Below are positions 1 through 12,371 of a stretch of DNA of 64,000 nucleotides, one piece after another. The stretch lies in NCBI GenBank assembly GCA_027475525.1, contig JAMWFC010000035.1, positions 1-64,000 on the forward strand, read 5' to 3'. The stretch comes from Macrolepiota albuminosa. Lineage: Eukaryota > Basidiomycota > Agaricomycetes > Agaricales > Agaricaceae. The position numbers were made by a program, and so were the translations under genes. A model generated the notes under the pieces. It made no database searches, was not told the origin of the DNA, and saw only the letters and a list, made by a program, of their open reading frames with translations. Position 1 is the first letter of the stretch, and each line of letters opens with the position of its first letter.

Positions 1-136
1 TGTTTCTACTGAATTCTTTCTCGGGCTTGGTAAGTCGGGACTTTGATACTGTTTTTTATTGACAGTCACCACTTGAGGTGCTACTTAGCCACGCGTTTTT
101 GAAGCCAAGATTAAATGGGTGAGGATTTACATGCGT

Positions 137-764
137 CTACTGTTGACTTGTGCAATCCAGTTGTTCTTCAGAAGTCACAGCGAGATTCATTCGTAGAGCC
201 CTTACCTTGACATTGATCTTCGACGAGTCTCCGACACGAACTCCTTCGTTTGTTCGTTTTAGATTCTTACTACTCACCTTGTAGTACGAGTGCAGTTTCA
301 CTCCCGCCACCAAGCCAGTGGGCACGGTAGAATACATTTCGTGACTCCGCCTTCTGATCAATACTAGGAAGTAAGTTCGACTACGATACACGAGTCAGTT
401 GATAATTACCCTAACAACAAGCCTCCACCTGTTGGTGCTATAGCAAGGGGCACAGTCGGGAGTATTTCTTTTCTTCTACCAGCCCCTGTTTCTTGTCTCT
501 TGTCAACCAGCACCATCGGTGCGAACTACGGCATCGATTACTGAAGCGTCGAATGTTAACCTTACCAACCCATACAACTTTCTGCCTCTTATCGCTTATG
601 ACCAACTCCATATCCTCAATAGTAGTGACGGTGTCGATGCCGAATGTAGTTATGACGAAGGAAGATGTCGGAGAGACAAGATCCGCATTATTGGAAGGAG
701 GGACGAAGGGAGCCATCTCTTGTGGTTCAACGATTGAACAAGCGAATAGAGCGTTAGACGCATA
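137..764 (-). CDS. possible exons of an unrecognised gene
   Basis: Two stretches on the minus strand look exon-like. The block at 764-550 opens after a TTCAG acceptor and reads without stops through an acidic, Thr-rich segment (FGIDTVTTIEDMELVIS). A good donor (GTAAGG) follows near 553, and a 40-nt intron with a TTAAC branch would end near 512. The block at 391-190 contains LVAGVKLHSYYK followed by a GTGAGT donor. I could not fix a start codon or link the two blocks with confidence, and I do not recognise the protein. It could be one gene running off the left end, or chance reading frames. Confidence 0.22.
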
Positions 765-1059
765 CTGAAGACATTACCATTTCCAGATTACTCCATTTTT
801 TGAGCCTAAATGAACGCACTTTGTAAAATAGTATTCTGCTAATAATATTGTGTGCCAAAGATGCACTAGTGATACTTCTCAGTACCGGAGTAAGTATCGT
901 GAATGACAAGCTTAAAAGTATATCTGTCTGTTCCAATTCTATATACTGCAGATGGAATGGTTCTGCTTGTCATAAAGCATAATGTTCATCGTAACACTGA
1001 TACAGATAGTGGTATGGTAACAGTCCATGAATGGTTGAGGGCCAAAGCTTCCAACTTCC

Positions 1060-3135
1060 TTACGCTGCAGCCATCGCAGCATCCCAGAATTCCCTTTCAA
1101 ACTTAGTACATTGCTCCCACACCTTGACCCATTCTGCAAATCGCGCAGGCGAAGGTGGATCATCTGCTGCTCGAGCTTCGATAAGGTCTATAAAGTATAA
1201 CCTTGAGTTATTCCTTAAAAAAACGATGTTGTTAAGCCCTTACCAAGTCCGACTTTGACAGCATCCTGGTATGTGTCCCCGCCATAATCGTCCATCCACT
1301 TCTTGTATATGTTACCATCGGTGACAACCCACGTATTAAGAAGTGCTGCTTCTTTCTTCAGCCAAAGGCCGACTTCACCGTACCCAAGAAGGCAGGCAAG
1401 CAGAGCCATGAGTAGTTTCGTGGTATCTCCTGTACATAGCTGCTCGAAAAACATTACTTCTCCTATCATTACTGTGTTACTCACCCTGCAAACCGATGTC
1501 AATGAGGTAAGCGCCGTACGAAGTGCAAGCTGCACTCTCGGGCGTATTTTCCAATTCATCCACGGAAACCCCGAATTTGGCACAGTAATTCCTATGGGTA
1601 TCAATTTCGGAGACTACACTGAAGATGATCTGAGCAGCACTTTCAATCGCTTTGAACGATGTGGACTTTGCAGCAAGGAGTCTGCTTGGTATTAGTCGTT
1701 TCAGGATGATGTTGAGGCGCAACTCACCCATATGCACGTGCATAATACTTCAGGTAGTGGTAATCCTGTCTGTAAAACACAAGACGTAAGTGGGCGTGGA
1801 TGTGCAATGCATCATGTACTTACATCATAAAATGGATAAAAGCTTTGCGTGATAGTGTACCGCGCCCCAACAGCTTAACAAAGTCGTGTTCGACGTATCC
1901 TTTCCAGTCCGAGAAGCTCCTTTCAATGAGTAATCGCGTGAGTGGGTAGGGATTGAAGGACGAAGCCCTAACGCCCAGTCAAATTAACACCGATTCCTCG
2001 AAACGGACCATACCGTGGTATCATTCTGCGTGCGATTGCGTGGAAATGGTTCAACGGCCCGTGTCCATGACCTATGGGTTTCGCCATCTGTATCGCCAGA
2101 TGCGTGTACACAACAGCATCTTTGACTGCCTCTCGTACTAGAAAACATGTCGGCGAGACATGCTTGATGATGATGAGAAGAAGACTAACGTACAGTCAGA
2201 CCCGCGCGCAAGACAACTTGCTATTGCCGCGCTTAGTGTGCAACCAGTTCCATGTGTGTTCTTGGTATTAATATGTGGTCTGACGAAGATGGCAGTCCGA
2301 TCACTTTCTGAGAGGACGTCCACAACGAGCTCCGTACCACGAGTCCCGTCTCCCTGTAGTATCTCCATGTTCTCGGAGAGCAGTCCCGAAAAGATAGCTT
2401 CGACGTCGGGAAATTGACCCAAAAGCTCCTTCACATCTTCCATAGATGTAATTATATGTCCACCTTTCAGAAGAACTGCACGAGAGCCATAACGAAGAAG
2501 TTCTCTCGCTGCGACTATCATGTCCTGAAGGGTTGCTATTTCCAGAGGTTCTCCCCTTTGCGATAGAAGAAGCTCAGCCTCTGATTTGTTGGGAGTAATA
2601 AGCGTAGCAAGCGGGAAGAACTCGTCAATCAGGATTTGTGTTGCGTTGGGATCCAAGAGACTGTGGCCCGAGGTTGATACACATACAGGGTCACATACGA
2701 TGGGCGGGAGGGTCGATCCAGAAGACTGTGTCGTGAGGGCTTTAACGACTGAGCGTATACAGTCTGCATTGTACAACATGCCAGTCTTTATGGCATGCGT
2801 CTCAATGTCGCATAGCACCGAGCTGATCTGTAGTCCATAAGAATTGAAAAAGATAGGCATGCTTTCACTTTGATATCTCACCTGCTTCTCTACAAATTCA
2901 GGGGGAGTAGGATGGACTCCTTGTACACCTGTAGTGTTTTGAGCCGTCAGTGCAGTTATCACACTTGTGCCGTAGCATTGATGTGCAACTATTGTCTTGA
3001 GATCAGCCTGTGCAACTAGTCAAAACTGAGTTCTCTTTTAGACTCAGTACTTACTTGAATACCAGCGCCACTAGAGGAGTCTGAACCAGCTATCGTCAAT
3101 ACCGAACGTACAGCGCCAGCATTAGCAGCACACAT
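1060..3135 (-). CDS. THI20: Bifunctional hydroxymethylpyrimidine(-phosphate) kinase / TenA-type thiaminase II domain (THI20 family)
   Basis: Acts in thiamine biosynthesis and salvage. The N-terminal ThiD-like ribokinase-fold domain phosphorylates HMP and HMP-P; the C-terminal TenA/Thi-4 domain hydrolyses thiamine breakdown products. Exon 1 (3055-3135) gives the nucleotide-binding start VLTIAGSDSSSGAGIQ and exon 2 starts at 3007 with ADLKTIVAH. Later come ITPNKSEAELL, VLLKGGH and the ATP/anion-hole motif NTHGTGCTLSAAIAS. Further minus-strand exons carry the TenA part: KPIGHGHGPLNHFHAI, then FSDWKGYVEHDFVKLLGRG near 1895, then LACLLGYGEVGLWLKK and EFWDAAMAAA before the TAA at 1060. The total of about 500 codons fits fungal THI20 fusions. 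The first intron is 47 nt (3008-3054). Middle exon borders are approximate. No TPP riboswitch was recognised. Confidence 0.93.
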
Positions 3136-3748
3136 GGCGAGATGACGGAGGATCTCATGTAATTATCTACATACCTAATCTCCGTCCGATCAATGGAAGA
3201 ACATTACATTTCGGCGATGACCGACAATTTATTGGTGTCTCATTCGACTTTATTTTCTGACTACTGTAACCAATGGTAGTGATGACAATATCATGGGAGG
3301 CCGACGTTTTTTTCCTCAAGGCTGTCCCGAGCGACAGTGGTAAAAATAAGTGTCAAAGTCCGCGCGACACGTCCACGGGAATCAATCCTTCTGAACATGA
3401 AAACAAGCCATAATGAAAGATGTTGACTGTCTGCGGAAGTCCTGCTGCGCAACGCCCAAATATCGTTACACCATTTCAAGATTGAAGACGATATATAGGA
3501 GTCTACTAGGAATGTTACACTGCCTTGTTTGAAGACCACACAAGCAATAAGGACTTGGGAAAGGATATGGAACTTTTTCTTAATAGACGAAGTAGGTGAC
3601 GGGCATCAATAAGTACAACAAAGGATGCGTCTGACCCCTTGCGCAAATTATCTTTCCCTTGTCTAAGGATAATGGAATTGTGTGGTGACACTTTAAAAAG
3701 CATCTCAAAACACAGCGTCAAGTGTTCGATCTGATAGATGGTCCACGT
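3136..3748. other. intergenic stretch
   Basis: 613 bp between the THI20 start and the end of the next minus-strand gene. Two short minus-strand frames here lack any recognisable motif. It must hold the THI20 promoter; no distinctive regulatory element was recognised. Confidence 0.5.
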
Positions 3749-5160
3749 CTACCAAGCTTCCTCATTCTTTACTCCAGGCAATGGCTCATCAGGCGTAGTA
3801 TAGAGGTCAGTTTTTTCTTCCTCTGTTTCAATTTCGATACCGACTTTCGATAGGGACTCACTGGTAGACGTGGAAGCTTCTGGAGCAAGAACAACCGCCT
3901 TGCGTGTCTTTGACTTGGAGGTCTTTTGTGCACTAGGACAGAGGCCTTTCGTACTCAACTCGCATAGGTCGCATCTTGGACCAACAGGAACGCAGACAAC
4001 CTGATAACTTGTGATTATAAAGAAAATACGCGGATTGAAGTGAGATACCTGACCAAAACCAACAAGCATGTGGTTTATCTCGGGATGAAGTTCTGTCGGT
4101 AGCCATGATTGTAGATTTAATCTAGGGATATGCAAGTTGACATTTTGCAACGTTGACTCAATGATACTAGTAGTGCCTACCTTGTTTCTTCCGGGTTCTT
4201 CGTTGGAGGTCTATGCCAACCAAGCCGATTTGTGATCCTATGGACATGCACATCGACGCCGATTCCTACGTTCCTAAACCGGTGTCAGCGATCAATATCT
4301 ACTGAGGGATTTCTGTCTTACAGATCCCACGCAACTTGCAAAGCCAGAAACGCCATTTTCGGACCGACACCTGGCAGAGAGCACAATTCATCAACAGTCT
4401 TTGGAACGTCGGAACCAAAGTCGTCCCGAAGTCGTTGTGCCGCTTTCTTGATGTACCTACTGCAAGATTAGTGAACGTCAAAAATAGTTCAACATCATTT
4501 TTCACTCTGTCTTTCGGCGCCAAAAGCCAACCTTGCTGATAGCATCCGAGATAGTCGCGTCGTCAGCAGCTATGAGACCATCTACACTCAGGCTACCTCC
4601 GAGCGCAGCTCGCAGTTTCGAAACGGCGGCATTTGTTACCTCATCCTTCGTTTGTGATGATAACATCAAGGAAATAAGGGTAGCAAAGCGTTGGTTCTGG
4701 GAAATTGACGAGTCAGTGAATCACAAAAGTTGCGCGATTGACATACTTTTGGGTTAGACTCCTTGAACTGTGCCTGGTCACATCCCATTGTGTCTACAGG
4801 CGCTGTTATACGTGATCGCATCTGCTTTATTGTATCATATGTCTCTTTCCATTTTTCTGGCGCAGGATGTGGCACGGCGAGTGATTGTGGAACCGGTTTT
4901 ACTTTTCGTGGAGACTTATTTACGCTTCCTTGTCTTTTGGGAGCAGAACTGGACGGCACAGGGGTATTAGTCTGCATTTTCCCTTCAAAAACCTCCTCAA
5001 TAAACTCCTCAACCTTTGTCTCTACTTTAATGCGCTTTGACTTTTGCGGTGATGTCGCCGCCTCCTCAGATTCGAAGAGAGTCACACCTGCGTTAAATGG
5101 GCTGGCGCGTGCTGTCAGTCGTGTAGTGCGCGTAGACATCGTCCTTTTGAGTCCAGACAT
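3749..5160 (-). CDS. NTH1: Endonuclease III-like DNA glycosylase/AP lyase
   Basis: Base-excision repair enzyme that removes oxidised pyrimidines and cleaves the AP site. Exon 1 (from M at 5160) is a basic Ser/Pro-rich tail with a KRIKVE patch, likely nuclear or mitochondrial targeting. The fold follows: [16 protein letters not shown], then the helix-hairpin-helix with catalytic lysine LPGVGPKMA, then [14 protein letters not shown] with the catalytic aspartate. The 4Fe-4S ligands are in [15 protein letters not shown] (C-x6-C-x2-C-x7-C). The last intron, 4001-4048, is clear: GGTTTTGGTCAG before GTATCTCA, and a CAG acceptor before GTTGTCTGC. An acidic tail (about 60 residues) follows the cluster. 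An upstream Met at 5244 in the same frame is possible; I prefer 5160 because the upstream part is not conserved-looking. Confidence 0.92.
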
Positions 5161-5534
5161 GATGCGCCGGGGGCCCGTAAATGCAATAAATGTCGTGTTT
5201 ATGAACGTCGAGTGCCTGGATTGACAGCAGAGATCACGCGGCAATTCTGAAATTTCTCCGTTTGTCAGCTCCGCCCCCGAGGAAATCGAGGAAAGTTATT
5301 AGTTTTGGTTAGTTTACTTTATGTAGCCCTGGTCGGTAAGTATGGCCTCCCACCTCAGGGACCCACAGTACCGCCCCTTTCTCCTTCTTTCACACTACAA
5401 CAGCAGTTCCTTGAAGATTTTTCGCTTGTTACTCGTTTGAGCTGGCAAGCCTTTTGGGATCAGTCCGAGTCTGACTGTCGTTCATTACAACATTCATTTT
5501 TCGCTAGCCCTTCATTGGGTCGCAGGGAGACAGC

Positions 5535-7520
5535 ATGCTCGTGCACGTCGTACCTCCTACCACAGATGTGCAGCTGGCTGCCGTTGTATTTTCCATCGTT
5601 TTTGAGGACTTGGACTGCGCGGCGACTCCTTCAACCTGGACAACACACCTACACAATTTGCGACTGGACGAACTTGAAGTTCCTGCGCTAGTCCACGCTT
5701 TGGACAAATCTACTGGAATCCTATGTCTCTTGGAAGAAGTCACATTTGACCTTTCAACGAGTACTATTTCATGTCGGTTCATTGACGGGTCGGTGGAACA
5801 GTGGCCCCTTGTAGGAAAAAAATGTATCGATGCATTGGAGAGAGTTCTACGAGACGTCAATGAGTCATCTCTTGCTCTCGAGCGTGAAATGGAGGAAAAG
5901 CAACGAGAACGAAGACGCTTCGAGGTGCCGTTGCTTCCCCCGCCAACGAAGGCTTCACGTCATAAAAAGCAGCTATCTTTGCTCAAGACCTTAGTCGCGT
6001 CCGTAATCTGCAATTACAATATGATGTTTCTCGTGCTCACTGTTAAGTGCAGGTCTATAATTCCTCTTTCCTCTCCCACCAACTCCCGCCTGCCTTCGCC
6101 GCCACCAACACCCGTGAAGGAGAGGAAGCCATCTTTGGCTGTTTCGCCTCGTGAATGTCGGAGGAGAGCCCGTTCTGATTTGGTGGATGCCTTTCGCCTA
6201 TATGTTTTAAGCGAACTATCCCAGCGGTTCCCTCGTGGCGGTTACATCACATGGATAATACGTAGTATGCTTCGAAGAGCCACGGAAACTATGGAACATA
6301 TCATGAATGAGGCTCGTGGCTCCACTCACACAGAGTCTTCTCACCACCACGACGGGACGGGCTTTTCCTGTCCTGCCCCAGAACCATTGACCCCAACACT
6401 CTCTGTGTGCGACGATGATGGCGAGACTGTCCTGACAGACACTGATGGAAGCTCAGTACACACCCCAACGTCTCTTCATGTACGATTTACGCCAGTCCCT
6501 ACGAAGCGTCATAGCTACGTCTCTCGATCGCCTCGGCGACTCCTCTCAGGCAATAAATATGCTCTGTATGTGCAGAACTCAGCTCTGGTAGGTCGTTTGC
6601 GTAGGCTTGCGGTGGTTGACCAGGAGCGGCAAGAGCAGGAAGCCGAAGAACTCAGGCAGCATCATCGTCTACTCGAGAATCAGAGCCGACGCCGTGCATG
6701 GTTGAATCAAACGCTAACTGGCGGTGCCCGCAGCCATGTTGGCCTAGGGATGTCAGTTGTTTTCAAGAGTTCTTCTTTGGCGCAACATTCATGGTCAAGC
6801 GAAGACTATGAATATCTACCGCAGGGTCTTTCACCGTCCATCCAGCGGCGACAGGAGTACGAAGAGTACCATAAAGCGCAACTGAGGAGGAAGCGTAGTC
6901 AACGATGTATGATGATTCCGAGACTCTTCCCTGTCAGCGAGGAGGACGGTGAGGACGTCGATGACGCCGTTCTTAATGCACGAGAGTTCGAATTTGATTT
7001 CGAATTTGAAGTTGATTTGGAAGCGGAGACACGATGGACCGATTCTGACGCGTCGTCGGACAACACATTGGGTATGGTTTTGCCAGCGTCTTTGGAGTTC
7101 GAGAGACTGCAGCCGCGACCTCGAGTGCGTACCAGCAGCATACACAAGGCACATCTTTATGTACCACTACCAGTTCGACTCGAGCCAGAACAACTACCAT
7201 CGCCTCCACTCATTGCGTCAATCAGTCAATCTTTATCTTCTGGTAGACAAATACCAAGTCAAGATGACCTTTCGACACCAGGCTACACAGAAGTCGATGC
7301 TAACTTGAATGTCAGCCAAGTGGACATCTCTGGGTATGGCGGATTTGACAAGTGCACAGAGGACGATCTCACACTTGCGATGGATCTGCCAATAAGTGAC
7401 CGCTATGAAGATAACGGGAACTCGACAAACAAAAGGCGTCTCGAATTTGATAGCGATCACAGCTGGTCTTCTTCCAGGTCATCACGACCTCTCGACCTAG
7501 GAAATCTTCCTTGTCGATGA
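5535..7520 (+). CDS. Unrecognised basidiomycete protein, 661 codons, charged and low-complexity
   Basis: A long open frame with good coding character that I cannot assign to a family. The first 130 residues look globular (WTTHLHNLRLDELEVPALV and ALERVLRDVNESSLALERE), followed by a charged helical segment, Pro/Ser-rich linkers, an RRRARSDLVDAFRLYVLSEL helix-like block, and a C-terminal half with many acidic runs, notably alternating EFEFDFEFEVDLEAE near residue 490. A hydrophobic patch encoded at about 5999-6052 (ICNYNMMFLVLTVK) is out of character. It is bounded by a GTCCGT donor-like site and GTGCAG with a CTCAC branch, 54 nt apart, so it may be an in-frame intron. No signal peptide or transmembrane segment is otherwise evident. 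Nuclear or cytosolic location is only inferred from the composition. Confidence 0.75.
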   Translation: MLVHVVPPTTDVQLAAVVFSIVFEDLDCAATPSTWTTHLHNLRLDELEVPALVHALDKSTGILCLLEEVTFDLSTSTISCRFIDGSVEQWPLVGKKCIDALERVLRDVNESSLALEREMEEKQRERRRFEVPLLPPPTKASRHKKQLSLLKTLVASVICNYNMMFLVLTVKCRSIIPLSSPTNSRLPSPPPTPVKERKPSLAVSPRECRRRARSDLVDAFRLYVLSELSQRFPRGGYITWIIRSMLRRATETMEHIMNEARGSTHTESSHHHDGTGFSCPAPEPLTPTLSVCDDDGETVLTDTDGSSVHTPTSLHVRFTPVPTKRHSYVSRSPRRLLSGNKYALYVQNSALVGRLRRLAVVDQERQEQEAEELRQHHRLLENQSRRRAWLNQTLTGGARSHVGLGMSVVFKSSSLAQHSWSSEDYEYLPQGLSPSIQRRQEYEEYHKAQLRRKRSQRCMMIPRLFPVSEEDGEDVDDAVLNAREFEFDFEFEVDLEAETRWTDSDASSDNTLGMVLPASLEFERLQPRPRVRTSSIHKAHLYVPLPVRLEPEQLPSPPLIASISQSLSSGRQIPSQDDLSTPGYTEVDANLNVSQVDISGYGGFDKCTEDDLTLAMDLPISDRYEDNGNSTNKRRLEFDSDHSWSSSRSSRPLDLGNLPCR

Positions 7521-8495
7521 CGGGGTTTCGATCAATTGTTACTGGTTTTCACAGACACCTTTCTCATCCAAGACCTGCAAATCGAATTCTCGTGCATCTA
7601 GTAATGGTGAATCTACACATATATACGTCTCCAGTGCGTCAGGACAATCCTTACATTTTCTGTCGTGAATTTACCGCATTAACTCTTTCGTTACCAATTA
7701 CCGACGTTCTTTGACAACATACTTTACCGCCCGTGATGTTCCCCTTCTGAAGTCACATAGTTCTTTGCAAGCATTGCGCATCATCTATACATAATATGGT
7801 ATCATTATATCTTTGCATAGAAGTCAAATACATGTGCTCTTTAGCGTTGTCTAGCTATTTGGCACCGGCTTTCTTCTTTACAGTATAAATACTTTACTTG
7901 TTTGTAATTAGAGACATTGAATCCTACCCATTTAAACATGCCACTGTTCAGATTTCCTTTTAGTGCACTCTCTGAGTTGCCAAGGTCAGGGACTTGCTCA
8001 ATATCAACATGCTCAACACCTACCAAGGCTAAATTACAGGACTATCTTATAGTGCTATCTTAATGCTTAGCTAAATCTGAACATCATCACCACTGCTACT
8101 TGTCCCAACAGGAAGCAAGGCAGAGATAGAATTACAAGATTATGCTGCTGACAAAAGTGCTCTACCACTTTGTCAGCTAGCAGAACCTATAGTAGGAGAC
8201 AACATTATTCCAATGTTCTTCATCCTGACATTGTTACTGTCTTTCATGCAGTCTCACTCTCCAAGCACTTCTGCAAGTGACAATGTCCATGAGTGGGAAA
8301 TTATATAATATGCCTGTCTCACATCACTTCATTTCACCTTGCTCAACTCCATTTTCTTTCCTTTACTCATCTTATTCTCATCCATATCTATGACCAAGTT
8401 AGAAGAGGTCTTGCCATTTGCAGGTATTTAACAAAGTACATTGAAGGCAAAAATATCCACATATGCTAAAAAAGACAGAGAAAGCGAGCAGAAGA
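7521..8495. other. intergenic, with a CpG-poor AT-rich stretch
   Basis: No gene seen. From roughly 8030 to 8470 the sequence is markedly CpG-poor and AT-rich compared with its flanks and resembles the decayed repeats at 11-16 kb, so it may be a small old insertion. No terminal repeats were identified. Confidence 0.4.
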
Positions 8496-10158
8496 CTATG
8501 AGGAAAGTGCATGTCCAAAGGTTACTTTGCCGGACTTCTTTGCATCAAGGTGTCTAATCCGTTGACGAAACGGAGCCAGGTGGGTGATAACTTGAGCTAA
8601 ATAGCGAACCCAATTAACAAGATTCCATCTCCAAGGACGTCCGCATATTTTGCGCAACATTCGAATATGAAAAGGAACAGGCGCTTCACGAAATTTGGCC
8701 CATTTCTCTTTGAATTCGGGGTCCAGGTACTGCCAACGGTCAAATTCATCATATCGTGTGGGATATTTGCGTAGTCGACGACATGCAATATTTTCTAGTC
8801 TAGTTGTCAGAGGTTGAACCTGCTCCTCAAAGAACGTTAGGGCTTCTGATGCTGTAAAACGCCTTGAAATGTTCCTCGTCGTCATCATGTCTAAAAGGGG
8901 TGCTAACATGGGCGCCGAGGCCGTAAGGTGCTGTACAATAGTCAGATCATGGTGACATAGAAATGGCAGTAAAGATATCGATTAACCTGGAATTCCTTGC
9001 AAAAGAAAACACCCAACATTCCGACGTCAAATGCAAATGGATCAAAGTCAACTTCCCCCTGGTGAGTGTCGTCTGGACGTTGTGCCGGGTAGGTACGGAA
9101 AGAGATATCGCTAGGAAGTCGACATTCATTGATTCGTGAAGATGTCGGAAACATAGTTGAATGACTAAAGTCAAACAACGCATAGGTCAATTTCCCCTGG
9201 GTACGTAAGGATGCGCGATGGGAGTTGAATCCGTCATCGTCATGTCTATCGACGTGGTTGACGAGTATATTCTCCATCTTGATATCCTGTACATCATTGA
9301 ATTGTGATGTCAAGTACTAAAAACGTAAAGACGCACTCCATGAACTATTCTTAGTGTATGAAGATAGTTTGATCCCTGGTAAGACGGTCATGGACTGTGT
9401 ATAATGATAAGCTTAATTACACAACCTTTAAAAGACAGTGGATAAAGTGGTACACTTCTTTCATACTCCTGTAGCTTGGTTCCAGGGGATTCGATCCCCA
9501 TCTAGGTGTTGCGAGGAGTTCGCGTCGTAATTCGTCAAAGAGCAACAAAGACACGAACCGAGGCATAATAGCAAGCCAATGACCCTCGCAAGGGAGTATG
9601 TCAAGGATGGGCATTACATTCTGAAAGTCATCCACCGACTTTGGCACACTTTGATTCTGAAGATATTTGAGGATACGATATTCCTCGCTCCCGAACAATA
9701 TCGCCTTCAAGGCGACATGCCTTCCTTGCGAGTCTTGAGCGTATCCGACTATTGCCTATATCAGAGTTAAATATCAAAAAGATTGAAAAGAAAAGAACCA
9801 AACACACTCTGTCGCCTGTATTTGCATTTAAAGGTAGCTGTGCATCGTCCACTGGCCCTCCATGATGGGCATAAGGAAAAGATGTGTCTTGCTGACTAGC
9901 TTCAGGTGGAAAAACTGTGTCCGAAGGTTCACCCGAAGTATGATACACCCGCTGATACATAGAATAGCCTTGGTCCGATATCCAAGACTTAAAAGGCGCT
10001 GAGTCCCACCAGGCAATTCGCCGCTCCACAAGTTCGCAAAAGCCATCGTCTAGTCCATCTAGCGTTGTTGGAAGGACAGAATCAAGGCTGTCTTGACAAT
10101 GAGCGGGAGATCCTGGTTGCGTAGAATGTGTGTTGTCTGCCGTAGACAAGGCAGACAT
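8496..10158 (-). CDS. Protein-kinase-like domain protein with degenerate catalytic motifs
   Basis: Start MSALSTADNTHSTQ at 10158. After an N-terminal region (WWDSAPFKSWISDQGYSMY) the kinase fold begins with GRHVALKAILFGSEEYRIL (VALK with the ATP lysine, Glu of the C-helix). A hinge region, LAIMPRF, follows, then YLHTLRIVHG spliced to DIKMENILVNH, giving a HGDIKxxN catalytic loop where canonical kinases have HRD, and ALFDFSHS in place of DFG. The C-terminal lobe is RFTASEALTFFEEQ plus a basic helical tail. Introns include one splitting VHG/DIK (GTGCGT..TACAG) and one ending GATATAG near 9760. Such HGD/DFx kinase-like proteins are a large expanded family in Agaricomycetes; activity on protein substrates is uncertain. 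No membrane segment or signal peptide was seen. Confidence 0.82.
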
Positions 10159-11063
10159 TTTAACTCAAGTCCGAAGAGGATACTCAATGTCTGTATGGGG
10201 TCTTAAGTAGCGAAAATCGATTAGACTTGCTGACTCGCAGACAGACTGACAATAGTTACGAGGATATTCACAAAAAAGCTCAAAGTCAAAAACACGACGT
10301 GACAGTGACCAGAGGCAGATCTAGTCGAATCAACAAGATTGCTGTCAAGCATGATTTTTACAACCGCAGCGTGAGGTCACGGTGAGGTCACACTGTAGAG
10401 ATAGACTCTCAGCCATCGGTCGTGGGGGTGGCGTCGGTTACTTCCCGGTTATTCAACCTCTATCCTCTTTGTCAATTCTTCTTACTATATCTCCTTCCCG
10501 GTGCGATCATTGACGATCGTAGCTATACAGTTTCTCTTCAGCCACCACTGTGCTGATGGCCTTTGATAGTTTCCGAATATGGAAGTCCCTCAGTTCTTTT
10601 CTTAAGACTGAGGGTACGTTCATCTACTTACTGATAGCTACTTCACCTACTTACCAGATACCTGTAGAAGATCTCTTACGTGACTTACTACAGGTTAATA
10701 AAAGAGTTCTTTTCTTAAGACTGAGGAAGATCGCTTACGTGACTTACTACACATACGAGGGAGAATAGAGTCGTTGCACAATATAGAACGAGCGTAAGCT
10801 CTGGTATTGGGAAGAATTACAGATGTAGAGTCCGGGGTTTATATACCGGTGGACTGATCAATGTACCGATGTGGTCCTGTGCGGGCAGGTACTCAGCAGC
10901 AATAAGATAATCAAGGGAGTCCGAAAGGAATGAGTCACGGTCGCTACATATGCACCTCCAGAGAACGGAGTGAGGGATGCCTTATAGTGGGTGTCAGTTA
11001 CGAGTGAGTCAAGTATGAAATGGTAAAGAATGGTATCATCCCGGGTTCAAACATGCGGGTTCT
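10159..11063. other. intergenic with local repeats
   Basis: No gene recognised. A 21-nt segment starting GTTCTTTTCTTAAGACTG occurs at 10593 and again at 10705 (offset 112). A TTACGTGACTTACTACA segment also recurs at about 10677 and 10736. They look like debris of a small duplicated element. Confidence 0.5.
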
Positions 11064-11217
11064 GGGTTTGAAGTGAATGAGATGGCGTGGGTTTTGAGCG
11101 CAAGGGCATGGATCAATATAACTGAAAGTGTGTCGAAGGAGGGTTTGAAGTGAATGAGATGGCGTGGGTTTTGAGCGCAAGGGCATGGATCAATATAACT
11201 GAAAGTGTGTCGAAGGA
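11064..11217 (+). repeat. exact tandem duplication, 2 x 77 bp
   Basis: Positions 11064-11140 and 11141-11217 are identical base for base, and the identity stops at exactly 77 bp on both sides (t/a before, g/a after). The unit starts GGGTTTGAAGTGAATGAG and ends GTGTGTCGAAGGA. The sequence is non-coding. Two other exact duplications with the same 77-bp period occur at 28655 and 56044 in unrelated sequence. Confidence 0.97.
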
Positions 11218-12371
11218 AGAGGTAAATGGGTGTGGATTCAAGCAACGGGGGATTCTTTGTCCATCCGTTCATCGTCGTAGTTGTCGCCCTCCGTGTCGAG
11301 ATCAGAGGGGGAGGAAGATCTGATAAAGCTGACTTTGGAGACAGCAAGTTCAATTGGAAGTAAATGTCGCCTGCAGATCACAGTCACGTGGAACCATGAC
11401 TTTGAAATAGAATTCATTTTTCTTGTCTTTGTACCATCCATGATCACTTTCATGTCTAGCAATCCTGACTTCAATTTTACTTCTCTGGATTTTCCAAGCT
11501 ACACTAATGCTCACTAGTCTCAATATCTCATAAGTCACTATTAATTAGCTCAAATATATGATCATTGATTTAGATCTAGCTGACAAGAATGACAAATGGG
11601 TTTTATCATTTTGAAGTAAGTCAGTTCTGAATTGCAAATTCTGCACTTATTGTCTTTATCTATCCTTCAGCATCTTTTCATATAGGAACTAAATCTCTCT
11701 TACACTGACATTGTCTGCACAAGCAATGGGCCTAATTCTTTAAAGGTAAGTTGTTTTACCATCACAAATTTTGTACTATTGCTTGTTTCTAATCTTCTCC
11801 AATGTCTCCAATAGTGATTGATGATAATAACTAAAAATGACCTTGTTTTTTCACAAAATGCTGCATACATGGATCTGATGAATGAATCAAACAAGAAAAA
11901 TGCTGCATATATGGAGCTTGTAAACAAATGTAATGAGAAAGATGTGGAAATTCACATGTTAATATGCATATATACTTTCTTGTCACATATAATCTTTACT
12001 CACACTTGAAACTCATAGTTCAGAAGTGACACATTTGCATAAGCTGTCAACTACATTAGCTAGCTCATCAAAATCGAATATATTGTTTACTGCATTCCTT
12101 CAACCCTGCATACATTGTACATCATCTTCAAATCTTTGAATGCTGGGCCCACTTCCTAATACCAAGGACTGAGATGACTATCCAGACATAATGTTTTGGC
12201 ATAAGCAGCAGTGGTCTTATCAGATAGATAGGAATGCTTTGATCTCAAACTACCATCTGACCACAGTGGGAACTTGAGTTCTTGAAAAACATGGAACAAA
12301 GAGGGACATACAATTAGAAGTAGACTAGCTGCTATGTAAACACTTCAAACCACTACTTCTATGGCTCTACT
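11218..12371. other. AT-rich, CpG-poor stretch without recognised genes
   Basis: Short frames only, no conserved motif. The composition (AT-rich, few CG dinucleotides) matches the decayed retroelement zone that continues to 16.7 kb. Probably old repeat sequence. Confidence 0.45.

Noticed and set aside
9484..9504. GGGGATTCGATCCCC looks like a tRNA T-arm
   Set aside because: It lies inside the kinase-like coding exon, and no acceptor, D or anticodon arms can be folded around it.
10593..10755. Possible fourth member of the 77-bp duplication series
   Set aside because: The repeated 21-nt segment has an offset of 112 and the intervening sequence differs, so it does not fit the pattern.
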